Shown here in pieces: positions 8,401 to 16,625 of a DNA stretch of 38,806 bases. The notes beneath the pieces are model-generated. The model did not search any database. It was not told the origin of the DNA and was given only the letters and a program-made list of their open reading frames with translations. Every line of letters starts with the position of its first letter. The first letter of the stretch is position 1. The position numbers and the translations under genes are program-made. Source of the DNA: a bacterium (GTDB lineage Bacteria; Bacillota_A; Clostridia; Lachnospirales; Lachnospiraceae); contig SFQZ01000019.1 in the NCBI GenBank assembly GCA_004562915.1, positions 1-38,806 of the forward strand. The letters run 5' to 3'.

Positions 8401-9126
8401 GCGATCTTTTACTGTATCGATCCTGTCTTCATAGGTATCCTCATAACAAAGTTCTTCTTCTGCTCCGGCAACCGTCATATAGATTTCCGTATAAATACTC
8501 ATAGAAAAACTCTCCGGAAGCAAAACACCAAATCCACTGACGGACCCATTACCAATCGTACTGGTTCCACGGTCAATACTCATATAAAACGGACTGGTAC
8601 CGCTGCCGACAATCGTAAATTCTGTCTCAAAAACAATATCCTCAATGTCCTGATCCTCGTCTCCCGAAAATACTGTAATCGTATCCCCTACAGAAAGATG
8701 ATTGGTATCCAGGAACTTCTGATCCATAAATATCTCATCCGTCTTTTCAGGAAGTCTTCCCTCATTTACCGTCACCTGATTCAGTTCTTTAGTCAGAGAC
8801 ATCAGATGAAGAACCGGCTGTGAACCTTCCAGTCTACACAAAACATCTCCGCTGTAAGAGGCTTCTGCCACCTTAACACCTTCGATTTCTTTTAATGCTT
8901 TCACGTCTTCATCCGTAAGTCCCAAAGTACTGAGCACACGGATATCCATGAGTTTTGCTTCATCAAAATAGGTATCTGCTGAAAGCCTCATATCCGGACT
9001 GGCTGCTCGTACTCCGGAAAAAAAAGCAACTCCCAGTGTCACTATAATCAATATGGACAAGAAACGATTGCGGCTTTTTTTGATTTCCCTTAAAAATTCT
9101 TTAACAAGCATATGTGTTCTGTTCAT
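5431..9126 (-). CDS. FtsX-like ABC transporter permease with very long extracytoplasmic coiled coil
   Basis: A 1231-residue membrane protein. There is one transmembrane segment at about 23-40 (RFLSILIIVTLGVAFFSG), then an extracytoplasmic MacB-like region to about 250. Residues about 260-690 form an almost continuous coiled coil of repeated A-x-x-Q-L / G-K-x-x-L units, rich in Glu, Lys and Gln. The first FtsX domain follows (FPAIFFLVAALICLTTMTRM onward, ending before SLMRPEAPKTGKR), then a second extracytoplasmic domain and a C-terminal FtsX domain (IIYVIVIAAGLLAFVVLYNL onward). It pairs with the ATPase encoded immediately upstream: that gene's TGA lies four bases before the ATG at 9126. A TTG at 9141 is in frame but less likely. 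The family moves or senses envelope molecules rather than importing solutes; the coiled coil may contact peptidoglycan hydrolases or a partner. Substrate unknown. Confidence 0.9.
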   Translation of the reverse strand: MNRTHMLVKEFLREIKKSRNRFLSILIIVTLGVAFFSGVRAASPDMRLSADTYFDEAKLMDIRVLSTLGLTDEDVKALKEIEGVKVAEASYSGDVLCRLEGSQPVLHLMSLTKELNQVTVNEGRLPEKTDEIFMDQKFLDTNHLSVGDTITVFSGDEDQDIEDIVFETEFTIVGSGTSPFYMSIDRGTSTIGNGSVSGFGVLLPESFSMSIYTEIYMTVAGAEEELCYEDTYEDRIDTVKDRIEEIEDKQCEIRYASVRADGQEDIDEAKAEIAEARKKLFDAEKELTDGRKQLQEGKEELAEKEDELESGKAEIQTERKNLEDGKTQIAAAWQELRSQKETLNKKTEELQAVKLQLQEKEKELSEGEAQLSEGMKQLEEGEIQLNQAKAQLDAAEAVLSEKQEEVEAAKEILPVLQAQLEIINQMSPSVDELEAQLPVLKNTLTELEQQLELLEKAIEDSGENTDTEESENPDEGDLQSQWEVLQAQIQELNTQIASIEALLEQKNQLETAIAAAEEGIREFENGILQVQQGREEISQKEQELNAAKRELEQSKAQIAAGKSQIEQAKAQVASGQSQLNDGRQQLLQAEKSLNSKENQIAEGEKKLEEAADTIREGEIALEEAKATLSEKETELQDAEKEFEEESKKAEEEIKDGEEKIADAQKELEELEVPTWYILGRNSLQTYVEYEQDSERIEAIGNVFPAIFFLVAALICLTTMTRMVEENRTQIGMLKALGYGKGAIAGKYLAYALLASSIGSIIGIFAGQKTLPVIIIQAYKILYNNLPVVQAPVYIGYSLSSSLLAIGITVFAAGLSCFHELREVPASLMRPEAPKTGKRIILEHFSLLWNHMSFSKKAAARNLFRYKKRFFMTVFGIGGCMGLLMVGFGLKNSIMAIAQKQFGEVRIYSSTLTLDGEITEDERENLLQTISEDKDVEEYMEAMESSVDVEFDDLSKSSYMVVVPDKEQFKEFVRLKDRVTQEEYELDDSGVVITEKLSKLLDIQAGDTIYLKDGETKKVAVQVTHIAENYYFHYVYMTSEVYTELYGEEPEYSEIFTVNRSKDEEFEEKFSKRYIGQEGVLNVTMLSTMEEKIANMIQSMDTIIYVIVIAAGLLAFVVLYNLNNISISERRRELATLKVLGFYESEVSMYVFRENIILTVIGIIVGIGFGIVLHRFVILTAEIDLMMFGRDIKFMSYFYSICLTILFSLLVNLFMHFKLKKLDMVESMKSVE

Positions 9127-9130
9127 ATCA

Positions 9131-9835
9131 TCACCATTCAATCGTCTCTACGGATACTGGATTGTCATTTACCGTCATTGATTTCACCCGTCCACTGTTA
9201 ATTTGAATCACGCGATCAGCCATAGGGGTGATTGCCGTATTATGTGTAATGACAACAACCGTCATTTCCCGTTCCCGGCAGGTATCCTGCAATAATTTTA
9301 ATATAGCCTTACCGGTACGATAATCAAGCGCACCGGTAGGTTCATCGCATAACAGAAGTTTAGGATTTTTTGCCAATGCTCTCGCGATTGCCACCCTCTG
9401 TTGCTCACCGCCGGAAAGCTGAGCCGGGAAATTCTGCATTCTGTCTTTCAGACCTACTTCCTCCAGGACTTTAGCCGCATCCAGAGGATTCTTGCAGATT
9501 TGTGCTGCCAGTTCTACATTTTCAAGTGCTGTCAGGTTCTGTACCAGATTATAGAACTGGAATACAAAACCAATATCATTTCTTCGGTAAGTCGTCAGTT
9601 TTCTATTTCTATATCCGCTGATATCTTCACCATCAACAACCACTTTTCCGCCATCACAGGTATCCATTCCCCCCAGAATATTCAGAACTGTAGTTTTGCC
9701 TGCCCCACTGGGACCCACCACGACAGCAAATTCGCCTTTCTCTATACTGAAAGTGATTCCATCTGCAGCATGAATCTCCACTTCCCCCATATGATAAATT
9801 TTGGTAACATCCTGCATTGTAACTATTGCGCTCAT
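9131..9835 (-). CDS. ABC transporter ATP-binding protein (LolD/MacB type)
   Basis: Cytoplasmic ATPase of 234 residues that powers the FtsX-type permease next to it. Walker A is GPSGAGKT (41-48), the Q-loop lies in GFVFQFYNL, the signature is LSGGEQ (140-145), Walker B with catalytic Glu is LLLCDEPTGALD (160-171), and the H-loop is VVVITHN. The EPTGALD motif is typical of the LolD/MacB/FtsE-like class. An AAAGGA site precedes the ATG. The gene follows recG by 24 bases, so it may be co-transcribed with the Asp23-DAK-recG unit. In many relatives recG is followed directly by rsmD, so this ABC pair looks like an insertion into a conserved cluster; that is inference. Confidence 0.95.
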   Translation of the reverse strand: MSAIVTMQDVTKIYHMGEVEIHAADGITFSIEKGEFAVVVGPSGAGKTTVLNILGGMDTCDGGKVVVDGEDISGYRNRKLTTYRRNDIGFVFQFYNLVQNLTALENVELAAQICKNPLDAAKVLEEVGLKDRMQNFPAQLSGGEQQRVAIARALAKNPKLLLCDEPTGALDYRTGKAILKLLQDTCREREMTVVVITHNTAITPMADRVIQINSGRVKSMTVNDNPVSVETIEW

Positions 9836-9859
9836 ATCCGGTCCTTTCTCTATTCTGTT

Positions 9860-11923
9860 CTATAAACCTATGTCATCCAGCTGTCTGCCGGTGTACTGTT
9901 CCAGTCTTTTTTTCAATTCCTGATTCTGAGGCAGTTCCAGTTCAAAATCCAGTTCCAGAATTTCTCCTGCTGCCTCACTGGCTTTTTTCATTACATCCGC
10001 ATCCCGGAAAATATCCGCTATGGAAAATTCCAGAATTCCGCTTTGCTTAACTCCGAAAAGATCGCCCGGTCCCCGAAGTTTTAAATCTTCTCCCGCAATA
10101 TAAAATCCATCATTGGATTCTTTCAGTATCTGAAGCCTGCGGGAATTTTCCGCCTTATCCTGTCCATGAATAAAAATGCAATAGGACTGACTGCTTCCAC
10201 GTCCTACTCTTCCTCTGAGCTGATGTAATTGGGCCAGACCAAACCTTTCCGCATTTTCTACCATCATTACTGTAGCATTCGGTACATTGACTCCCACTTC
10301 CACCACAGTAGTAGAAACCAATACCTGAATCTGATTTGCAGAAAATGCTTCCATAATGCTGTTTTTCTCTTTTGGTTTCATCTGTCCATGAAGAATTCCC
10401 ACGCTGATCTCATTCGGGAGAATTTTTCTCAGCTTTTCGGCATAATCCATCACATTTTCTGCATCCAGCCCCTCACTCTCTTCTACCATCGGACAGATCA
10501 CATATACCTGATGTCCTTCTCTTACCTGATTTTTAATAAACCGGTACGCTTTAGGACGATACGTGGTATCAACCACACAATTCTTAATCGGAAGTCTCTG
10601 TGCCGGAAGCTCATCGATCACCGAGATATCCAGATCCCCATACAAAATAATCCCCAGCGTTCTGGGTATCGGTGTTGCACTCATAACCAGAACATTTGGC
10701 TTCTCGCCTTTGGTAGAAAATGTCTCTCTTTGCCGGACACCAAACCGATGCTGCTCATCAGTGATCACAAGTGCAAGGTTTTTATAAGTAACTTTTTCCT
10801 GGATCAATGCATGGGTACCGACGATCATAAGCGTCTCACCGGAAGCAATTTTTTCATATATAATTCTTTTTTCTTTTGCCGTATTAGATCCTGTCAGAAG
10901 TACCGGCTGATAATTTCCCAGTAATCCATGGGTTTCCAGAAGCTCCGTAAGCGATTCATAATGCTGTCTCGCAAGAACCTCGGTAGGTACCATGATTGCA
11001 CTCTGATAACCGTTTTCCGCAGCCATAATCATTGCCAGAAACGCTATGATTGTTTTGCCGCTTCCTACATCCCCCTGGACCAGCCGTGCCATCAGTGCCT
11101 CCCCGCGCAAGTCCTTCTCAATTTCATACCAGACATTCTTTTGAGCATTGGTAAGCTGATAAGGAAGTGTTTCTATCACTTCTTCTGTTTTCCAGACTTC
11201 TTTCATGCGATAATGATTTGTTTCTGAAATATTTTTTTCTTTCATTTTCTGCAGTGCAAGAATAAAGAAAAGAAATTCATCAAAAGCGAGACGTTTTCTC
11301 GCAGTTATAAACTTTTCCTGATCTTCCGGAAAATGAATCTGTCGAATCGCAAAATTATATTCTGCCAGACCTTCCCGCACTCTCAGATCTTCCGGAAGAT
11401 AATCCCGGGACAGATCCAGATTTTCCAGTACTTCCCGCACCATTTTTGTAACCATCTGATTTGTCAGACCAGCCGTCAGGCTATAGATCGGCTGCATACT
11501 ATGCAGCTTTTGTTCATATACAGCAGGCGTATAGATTTCCGGATGCTCCATGACTCCCTGATGATTCTTAATCGTCATTTTCCCCCGAAAAACCATCGTC
11601 ATCCCACGCTTTAATGTGCTTCGAAGAAATGGCATATTAAACCAGGTCAGTTTACATTTGCCGGTCAGATCCGAGATTGTCGTAGAGACAATCGTAAGAT
11701 TTCTCACCTTTTTTACCTCGACACTGCCTGTTATCGTTCCCACCACAGCTGCTTTTTCCTGGTCTTTTATTTCTCCCACCGCCTGTGGTTCTCTGAAAAT
11801 ATCATAATCTCTGGGATAATAGAGAAGCAAATCACCTACCGTAAAAATACCAACTTTATGAAAAAGTGCCTCTGTTTTCTCTCCTACCCCTTTCAGTTTC
11901 CGTATGGATTCTGATTCATTCAT
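9860..11923 (-). CDS. recG: ATP-dependent DNA helicase RecG
   Basis: Remodels stalled replication forks and Holliday junctions and limits over-replication. It has 687 residues, full length. The N-terminal wedge/OB domain (about 50-150) is present. Helicase domain 1 carries Walker A GDVGSGKT (284-291), DEQH box (389-392) and MSATPIPRT. Domain 2 contains VSTTVVEVGVNVPNA and QLHQLRGRVGRG. The start at 11923 is chosen for TGAGGAGAG just upstream; the frame stays open back to an ATG at 12031, adding 36 hydrophobic residues that are not part of known RecG and are probably untranslated. It lies 188 bp downstream of the DAK2 gene in a classic yloU-yloV-recG order. Confidence 0.97.
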   Translation of the reverse strand: MNESESIRKLKGVGEKTEALFHKVGIFTVGDLLLYYPRDYDIFREPQAVGEIKDQEKAAVVGTITGSVEVKKVRNLTIVSTTISDLTGKCKLTWFNMPFLRSTLKRGMTMVFRGKMTIKNHQGVMEHPEIYTPAVYEQKLHSMQPIYSLTAGLTNQMVTKMVREVLENLDLSRDYLPEDLRVREGLAEYNFAIRQIHFPEDQEKFITARKRLAFDEFLFFILALQKMKEKNISETNHYRMKEVWKTEEVIETLPYQLTNAQKNVWYEIEKDLRGEALMARLVQGDVGSGKTIIAFLAMIMAAENGYQSAIMVPTEVLARQHYESLTELLETHGLLGNYQPVLLTGSNTAKEKRIIYEKIASGETLMIVGTHALIQEKVTYKNLALVITDEQHRFGVRQRETFSTKGEKPNVLVMSATPIPRTLGIILYGDLDISVIDELPAQRLPIKNCVVDTTYRPKAYRFIKNQVREGHQVYVICPMVEESEGLDAENVMDYAEKLRKILPNEISVGILHGQMKPKEKNSIMEAFSANQIQVLVSTTVVEVGVNVPNATVMMVENAERFGLAQLHQLRGRVGRGSSQSYCIFIHGQDKAENSRRLQILKESNDGFYIAGEDLKLRGPGDLFGVKQSGILEFSIADIFRDADVMKKASEAAGEILELDFELELPQNQELKKRLEQYTGRQLDDIGL

Positions 11924-12111
11924 GTTTCTCTCCTCACGCTGCAAAATTTTCGTCCGGAACCATGTGTCCAAATATGACAAAAAGGATGCCAAAAAGCCGA
12001 GCAAACCACAGCTTAACAGCACCCTCCTCATTCTTCTTGTCAGCTATACAGCTAACCTATCCTTTCCTATCCTCACCGCTTTAGAAACGGAAGGCTTTTC
12101 TGACTGAAATA

Positions 12112-13773
12112 TTATTCCACTGAGATAATACAATAGTAAATCGGCTGACCTCCAAAGTTTACTTCCACATCACAAAAGTCATATATTTCTTCCAGTTCAG
12201 CACCAAGAGCTTCTGCCTCTTCCTCTGAAAAATCTTCTCCGTAATAGATACTGATCAATTCTGTCTCATCATCAACCATAGCCATAGCCGCATCTTTTGC
12301 AACAACAGCCACTTCCTGTCCTACTGCCAGCATTCCATGATCACCGATACCCATAATATCGCCCTGATGAATCTCTTTTTCATCGATATGGGTATCTCTT
12401 ACCGCATAGGTAACCTGGGCTGTTTTTACTCTCTTGATTTCTTCCACCATAGTTGCTTCATTTTCTTCCACACTCTTTTCCGGAACAAAATTAATCACAG
12501 CTGTGATGCCCTGCGGAACCGTCTTTGTTGGAATCACGATAATATTTTTATCTTCTGTCAGTGCTTTTGCCTGGTTTGCTGCCAGAATAATATTTTTATT
12601 ATTCGGGAAAATAAAGATGTTTTCAGCATTTACCTTATCAATGGCATTGAGCATATCCTCCGTGCTCGGATTCATGGTCTGTCCGCCCTCAATCAGATAA
12701 TCAACTCCAAGATCACGGAATATCTCACCAAAACCATCTCCAATGGATACAGAGATAAAACCTACTTCTTTCTTCGGTGCATTTGCCTTTTTGGCATCTT
12801 CTTCAGCCTGCTGTGCTGCCACTTTCTCTGCATCCTTAATTAATTTTTCCTGATGCTCTTCTCTCATATTGTCAATCTTGATTCTGGACAGGGAACCATA
12901 AGTCAGAGCCCTCTGAATCGCAAGACCCGGATCATTGGTATGTACATGAATCTTGACAACCTCATCATCCGCAACACATACAATCGAATCTCCGAGAGAA
13001 CTCAGATATTCTTTAAAGCTCTTCTCATCATTCTCTGAAAATTCTTGATTCAACACAATAATAAATTCTGTACAGTATCCGAACTTAATATCCGCTTCTG
13101 CCTGAGGTGAAATCTTAACAACCTTTGCTGATTCCCCGGCTTCAAATTCCAGATTGATCTCCTTTCCCATAAAAGCATCATACGCGCCTTCCAGGACTAC
13201 CATAAGACCCTGACCGCCGGAATCCACAACACCAGCTTCTTTCAATACAGGCAGCATATCCGGTGTTCTGGCAAGAACATCCTTTCCTTCCGCCAGTATA
13301 TCTTCCAAAAATATCTGGAGGTCTTCTGCATCATCTGCAAGTTCCAGCGCTTTATCCGCCACACCTCTTGCGACAGTCAGAATCGTTCCTTCTTTTGGTT
13401 TCATGACCGCTTTATATGCAGTCTCTACACCTTTATCAAAAGCACGTGCCAAAGCAACGGCATCCAAAACATCATATTCCTTGATTGCTTTTGTAAATCC
13501 TCTCAAAAGCTGAGACAGAATAACACCGGAGTTACCTCTCGCTCCTCGAAGAGATCCTGAGGAAATGGCTTTCGCCAGCGATTCCAGCGTAATATCAGAA
13601 AGCGCATTGACTTCTTTCACTGCTGACATAATCGTAAGCGTCATATTCGTTCCTGTATCTCCATCCGGAACCGGGAACACATTCAGCTCGTTGATCCACT
13701 CTTTCTTTACTTCCAGATTCTTAGCTCCTGCCAGAAACATCCTGGCAAGCAGTTTGGCATCTACTGTATTCAT
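12112..13773 (-). CDS. DAK2-domain protein (YloV / FakA-like fatty-acid kinase)
   Basis: A 553-residue cytoplasmic protein. The N-terminal DAK2 (DhaL-like) domain carries LNVFPVPDGDTGTNMTLT (Asp ligands for Mg-ATP) and GARGNSGVILSQLLRGF. A central FakA-type region includes FGYCTEFIIVL, DSIVCVADDEVVKIHVHTN and a Lys/Glu-rich linker. A C-terminal DegV-like lobe (FIFPNNKNIILAANQ) follows. In Staphylococcus aureus FakA phosphorylates fatty acids delivered by FakB for phospholipid synthesis; the same role is likely but not proven here. A strong AGGAGGAG site precedes the ATG. It lies 23 bases after the Asp23 gene, the conserved YloU-YloV pair, and upstream of recG. Confidence 0.93.
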   Translation of the reverse strand: MNTVDAKLLARMFLAGAKNLEVKKEWINELNVFPVPDGDTGTNMTLTIMSAVKEVNALSDITLESLAKAISSGSLRGARGNSGVILSQLLRGFTKAIKEYDVLDAVALARAFDKGVETAYKAVMKPKEGTILTVARGVADKALELADDAEDLQIFLEDILAEGKDVLARTPDMLPVLKEAGVVDSGGQGLMVVLEGAYDAFMGKEINLEFEAGESAKVVKISPQAEADIKFGYCTEFIIVLNQEFSENDEKSFKEYLSSLGDSIVCVADDEVVKIHVHTNDPGLAIQRALTYGSLSRIKIDNMREEHQEKLIKDAEKVAAQQAEEDAKKANAPKKEVGFISVSIGDGFGEIFRDLGVDYLIEGGQTMNPSTEDMLNAIDKVNAENIFIFPNNKNIILAANQAKALTEDKNIIVIPTKTVPQGITAVINFVPEKSVEENEATMVEEIKRVKTAQVTYAVRDTHIDEKEIHQGDIMGIGDHGMLAVGQEVAVVAKDAAMAMVDDETELISIYYGEDFSEEEAEALGAELEEIYDFCDVEVNFGGQPIYYCIISVE

Positions 13774-13796
13774 AGCTATCTAAAGCTCCTCCTTCA

Positions 13797-14153
13797 TTAA
13801 TCTATCACGCGGACACCTTCCACCATAATATTAATACTCTCTACTTCAATACCGGTGAAAGCCTCGACTTTATATTTGACATTGTCAATCAGATTGTCAG
13901 AAACTGCACGAATGCTGACACCATATGCTACAATGACATGAAAATCAAGAGAAATTTTGTTGTCATTCAGTGAAACGTTAATTCCATGTTTCAGACTGTC
14001 CTTTCTTAAAAGCTTTACAAGCCCATCCTTCATATTAACAGCAGCCATGCCCACAATACCGAAACATTCAACAGCAACACTGCCTGCATAAGTGGCGATT
14101 ACATCCGTATTGATCGTAACTTCTCCCAATCCTGTATTCATACGCCCTTTCAT
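13797..14153 (-). CDS. Asp23/Gls24 family envelope-stress protein (YloU-like)
   Basis: A 118-residue protein made almost entirely of the Asp23 domain: GLGEVTINTDVIATYAGSVA, ECFGIVGMA, then ISLDFHVIVAYGVSIRAVSDN and VEGVRVID at the end. Asp23-family proteins associate with the membrane and affect envelope homeostasis in Gram-positives. The ATG at 14153 is chosen because GGAGGT lies six bases upstream; another in-frame ATG is twelve bases later. It is the first gene of the unit with the DAK2 gene and recG, divergent from rpmB. A TATAAT on the minus strand at 14250-14255 (no good -35) is the likely promoter. Confidence 0.93.
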   Translation of the reverse strand: MKGRMNTGLGEVTINTDVIATYAGSVAVECFGIVGMAAVNMKDGLVKLLRKDSLKHGINVSLNDNKISLDFHVIVAYGVSIRAVSDNLIDNVKYKVEAFTGIEVESINIMVEGVRVID

Positions 14154-14306
14154 AGGTCTACCTCCAATCCTGTTATTCCCCTGCATATATACTGCTCATA
14201 CCGCAACACTCCACCGAACATGATCGCTAACTCGCAATATACTGTATGTATTATAACCTGTTTTTGGAGAAAAAGAAATAATAATTTGAAAAATTTATAA
14301 TTTTAC

Positions 14307-14335
14307 TTGCAAAAAGATTCTCCATCTGTTAAAAT
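14307..14335 (+). promoter_or_regulatory. Sigma-A promoter of rpmB
   Basis: TTGCAA (14307-14312) and TAAAAT (14330-14335) are separated by 17 bases, with an upstream TGT making an extended -10. The predicted start near 14342 leaves a 39-base leader containing AAGGAGG. Confidence 0.75.
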
Positions 14336-14380
14336 AGCTAGTGTTGCGAATCGAAATTTTTTTGTTAAGGAGGTGCTGTC

Positions 14381-14566
14381 ATGGCAAAGTGCGCGATTTG
14401 TGAAAAAGCTGCTCATTTCGGAAACAATGTGAGCCATTCTCATAGAAGATCCAATAGAATGTGGAAATCAAATGTTAAATCCGTAAAGGTGAAAGTTAAC
14501 GGCGGAGCAAAGAAAATGTACGTTTGTACTTCTTGCCTGAGATCCGGTAAAGTTGAAAGAGCATAA
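14381..14566 (+). CDS. rpmB: 50S ribosomal protein L28, zinc-binding form
   Basis: A structural protein of the large ribosomal subunit. It is 61 residues. The conserved SHSHRRSNRMWKSN and KMYVCTSCLRSGKV blocks identify L28. Four cysteines (C4, C7, C49, C52) make it the Cys4 zinc-containing type; many bacteria carry or co-carry a cysteine-free zinc-independent version, often Zur-regulated. An AAGGAGG site lies eight bases before the ATG. It is monocistronic, with its own promoter and a strong terminator. Its divergent arrangement with the Asp23-DAK2 genes is common in Firmicutes. Confidence 0.98.
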   Translation: MAKCAICEKAAHFGNNVSHSHRRSNRMWKSNVKSVKVKVNGGAKKMYVCTSCLRSGKVERA

Positions 14567-14590
14567 TTTTGCATCCCTTAACGTTGATTT

Positions 14591-14632
14591 AAAAATAAGC
14601 GGCTGTCTCAAAAGAGAGGGCCGCTTATTTTT
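14591..14632. terminator. Bidirectional terminator between rpmB and the D,D-carboxypeptidase gene
   Basis: AAAAATAAGCGGC (14591-14603) is the exact complement of 14620-14632, with an inner TCTC/GAGA stem and AAAA loop. A/T runs on both sides let it act in both directions; it touches the stop codon of the convergent gene. Confidence 0.93.
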
Positions 14633-15692
14633 ATCCTTCTGTTGTATTTTGAACTCCAATCTGATTATACACTTCCTGAGCATCCCAGATATGATACGGA
14701 TCTGTGGACGGACTACCCTGTGCTCCCGCAGTTATCAGAATATATTCTGTACCATTTACCACCGCAAGGCTTGCAAGACATTGGCCTGCTTCACTGGTGT
14801 ATCCGGTCTTTCCTCCTTCTATTTCCCCTCCATTTACCGCATTGCTCTCCATCTTTTTAAACATGGTACTAAAAAAATGCAATCCATTGGGATTACCTGC
14901 CGTTGGGCTGGTTGTGTATTCATGAGTACAATAAATCGTCCTGAAGGTTTCGTTCTGCAATGCATAACTAAGAAGCTTTGTCAAATCCCGTACCGTTGTA
15001 TAATGCTCCGAATCATGGAGTCCTGTAGCTGTAACAAAATGAGTATCATTCATTCCCAGTTCCTGGGCTTTTTCATTCATTTTCTGAACAAATGCCTCTT
15101 CCGACCCAAAAAGATGCTGTGCAAGCCCCACGCAGCATTCTGCGCCGGACGGAAGCATTACACCATACAGAATATCCAATGCTTTCACCTGATCTCCCGG
15201 TGCAAATCCGGCCAGAGATGCTCCTTCCACATAAAGTCGGTCATACGTAGCCTGATCAATTGTAATTGTATCATCCAGATTGGTAAGGTTTTCAATGCCA
15301 ATCACTGCTGTCATGATTTTTGTCATAGACGCAGGGTATATTCTCGTATCGGCTTCTTTCTCAGCAACAACTCCCATGTCAGACAAACGAACCAATATGG
15401 CAGATTTACTGTCGATGGCACTTAAGTCAACACTGGGAAGTGGTTCCGGTGTTGGTGTCGGCACAGCTGTAGGCGTCAACTCTTCCTCTGCTTTCAGCAG
15501 TTCTTCACTTTGACTGTCTTCTGCAACAGATGATTCAGCATCAGAATCAGCTTTTTCTTTATTGCCAAACAGCAGCAGAATGCCCAGCCAGATTACTCCA
15601 ACCACCAACAGTCCTGTTATAAAAAGTATAATTCTTCTGTTTCGCTGTCTGATCCGTCTGCGTTGCTTTTTTGTCATTTGTTTTTTGCTCAT
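14631..15692 (-). CDS. Serine-type D-Ala-D-Ala carboxypeptidase (PBP5/DacF-like)
   Basis: Removes the terminal D-Ala of peptidoglycan pentapeptides outside the membrane, limiting cross-linking. A 353-residue protein with a very basic N-terminus (residues 1-20), one transmembrane anchor (about 21-42), an acidic/Pro-rich linker (PTAVPTPTPEPLP), then the peptidase S11 domain. Motifs: SxxK as SMTK (S122, K125), KTG at 295-297 within GGKTGYTSEAG, but the SxN motif reads SGA (182-184, LPSGAECCVG), so Asn is replaced by Ala. The C-terminal domain of classical PBP5 is absent, and anchoring is N-terminal instead of by a C-terminal amphipathic helix. It follows the epimerase gene by 29 bases and is the last gene of a three-gene operon. 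Confidence 0.9.
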   Translation of the reverse strand: MSKKQMTKKQRRRIRQRNRRIILFITGLLVVGVIWLGILLLFGNKEKADSDAESSVAEDSQSEELLKAEEELTPTAVPTPTPEPLPSVDLSAIDSKSAILVRLSDMGVVAEKEADTRIYPASMTKIMTAVIGIENLTNLDDTITIDQATYDRLYVEGASLAGFAPGDQVKALDILYGVMLPSGAECCVGLAQHLFGSEEAFVQKMNEKAQELGMNDTHFVTATGLHDSEHYTTVRDLTKLLSYALQNETFRTIYCTHEYTTSPTAGNPNGLHFFSTMFKKMESNAVNGGEIEGGKTGYTSEAGQCLASLAVVNGTEYILITAGAQGSPSTDPYHIWDAQEVYNQIGVQNTTEG

Positions 15693-15721
15693 AATTCTTA
15701 CGCCTCATATTTTCTGATTTC

Positions 15722-16603
15722 TTACATAATTTCCATAGAATAAGACGCTTCAAAAGTACCAAGGCCTTCCACGTTCTGTCCCCACGCTCTCTCTTCCAGG
15801 GTTCCGTTGAAATTCACACCGTCTGCTCTCCCATACCATGGTTCAAAGCAGATAAACGGTGCATCTTCCCTGGGTGACCAAAATGCAATCAGAGGAGCCT
15901 TTGTATGCATTTTTATGTATGGTTTTCCATCAGCTCCGGCGAGAAAAGCGGTCTGAATCTGATAATTTTCGAAAATCAATGCGTCATAATCAAACATACC
16001 TTCTGTGATTCGACGCATGCCTTTTTCCAACTGAAAACTATGAAGATTCTCTCCGATTCTCTGGGTTTTCTGATCTACCATCAGATATTCCAGCATATCT
16101 TTATCTCCTTCAAATCCAAGATAACAGTTTGTTCTATGTCCTTCCTTCGCAAGAGGGCACAGAATTGCAGGATGACCGCCAATAGAAAAATACATAGGAT
16201 TTTCATCTTTATTATGTACTTTCCACATTACTTCGATGGAGTTTTCTTCCAGTCGATATCCGATTTCCAGCCGAAAATGGAACGGATAGATAAGATAGGA
16301 TTCCTCATCGTCCTCAATACTCATCCATATTTCCTGATCTGTAACAGAATCTGTGTGAAAAGTCCTGTGTCTCGCAAATCCATGCTGCACCATCTCATAA
16401 GTTTTTTCATGATACCTGTATTTACCGTCACGCAGAGATCCCACCACCGGAAATAATACCGGTGATGTCCATCCCCAGTATGCAGAATCCGCATTCCAAA
16501 GATATTCTTCACCTGTAGCTTTTTTCTGTAATGAAATCAGTTCAGCACTTTTTTCTCTTATAACTGCTTTGATCTGTTGATTTTCCAAAATATATGTATT
16601 CAT
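15722..16603 (-). CDS. Aldose 1-epimerase family protein (LacX-like)
   Basis: A galactose-mutarotase-like sugar-binding protein of 293 residues in the cytoplasm. The family hallmarks are visible: VLFPVVGSLRDGKY, the first catalytic-type His in MVQHGFARHRTF, the second in FSIGGHPAIL, and the conserved Glu in FICFEPWYGRAD. The family includes true aldose 1-epimerases and hexose-6-phosphate mutarotases; LacX-like members have no settled substrate. It lies between an SH3 lipoprotein gene (22 bases upstream) and a D,D-carboxypeptidase gene (29 bases downstream), an association suggesting, but not proving, a role in envelope sugar metabolism. A GAGAGGGG site precedes the start. Confidence 0.9.
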   Translation of the reverse strand: MNTYILENQQIKAVIREKSAELISLQKKATGEEYLWNADSAYWGWTSPVLFPVVGSLRDGKYRYHEKTYEMVQHGFARHRTFHTDSVTDQEIWMSIEDDEESYLIYPFHFRLEIGYRLEENSIEVMWKVHNKDENPMYFSIGGHPAILCPLAKEGHRTNCYLGFEGDKDMLEYLMVDQKTQRIGENLHSFQLEKGMRRITEGMFDYDALIFENYQIQTAFLAGADGKPYIKMHTKAPLIAFWSPREDAPFICFEPWYGRADGVNFNGTLEERAWGQNVEGLGTFEASYSMEIM

Positions 16604-16625
16604 ACATTAATACCCCTCTCTCTAT

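Noticed and set aside
7248..8504. Two long plus-strand open frames (203 and 210 codons) inside the permease gene
   Set aside because: They are antisense to the Glu/Lys/Gln-rich coiled coil; the repeated codons yield Leu/Pro/Ser-rich frames without stops. No ribosome sites or domains.
10229..10924. 231-codon plus-strand frame inside recG
   Set aside because: Shadow of a conserved helicase gene, His/Cys/Phe-rich translation with no domain.
11924..12031. 36-residue hydrophobic N-terminal extension of RecG
   Set aside because: The ATG at 12031 has no ribosome site before it (AGGAGG follows it), and RecG normally starts at the wedge domain, matched by the ATG at 11923.
14553..15425. 290-codon plus-strand frame starting at the end of rpmB
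   Set aside because: Runs through a strong terminator and antisense to the carboxypeptidase, which has clear catalytic motifs on the other strand.
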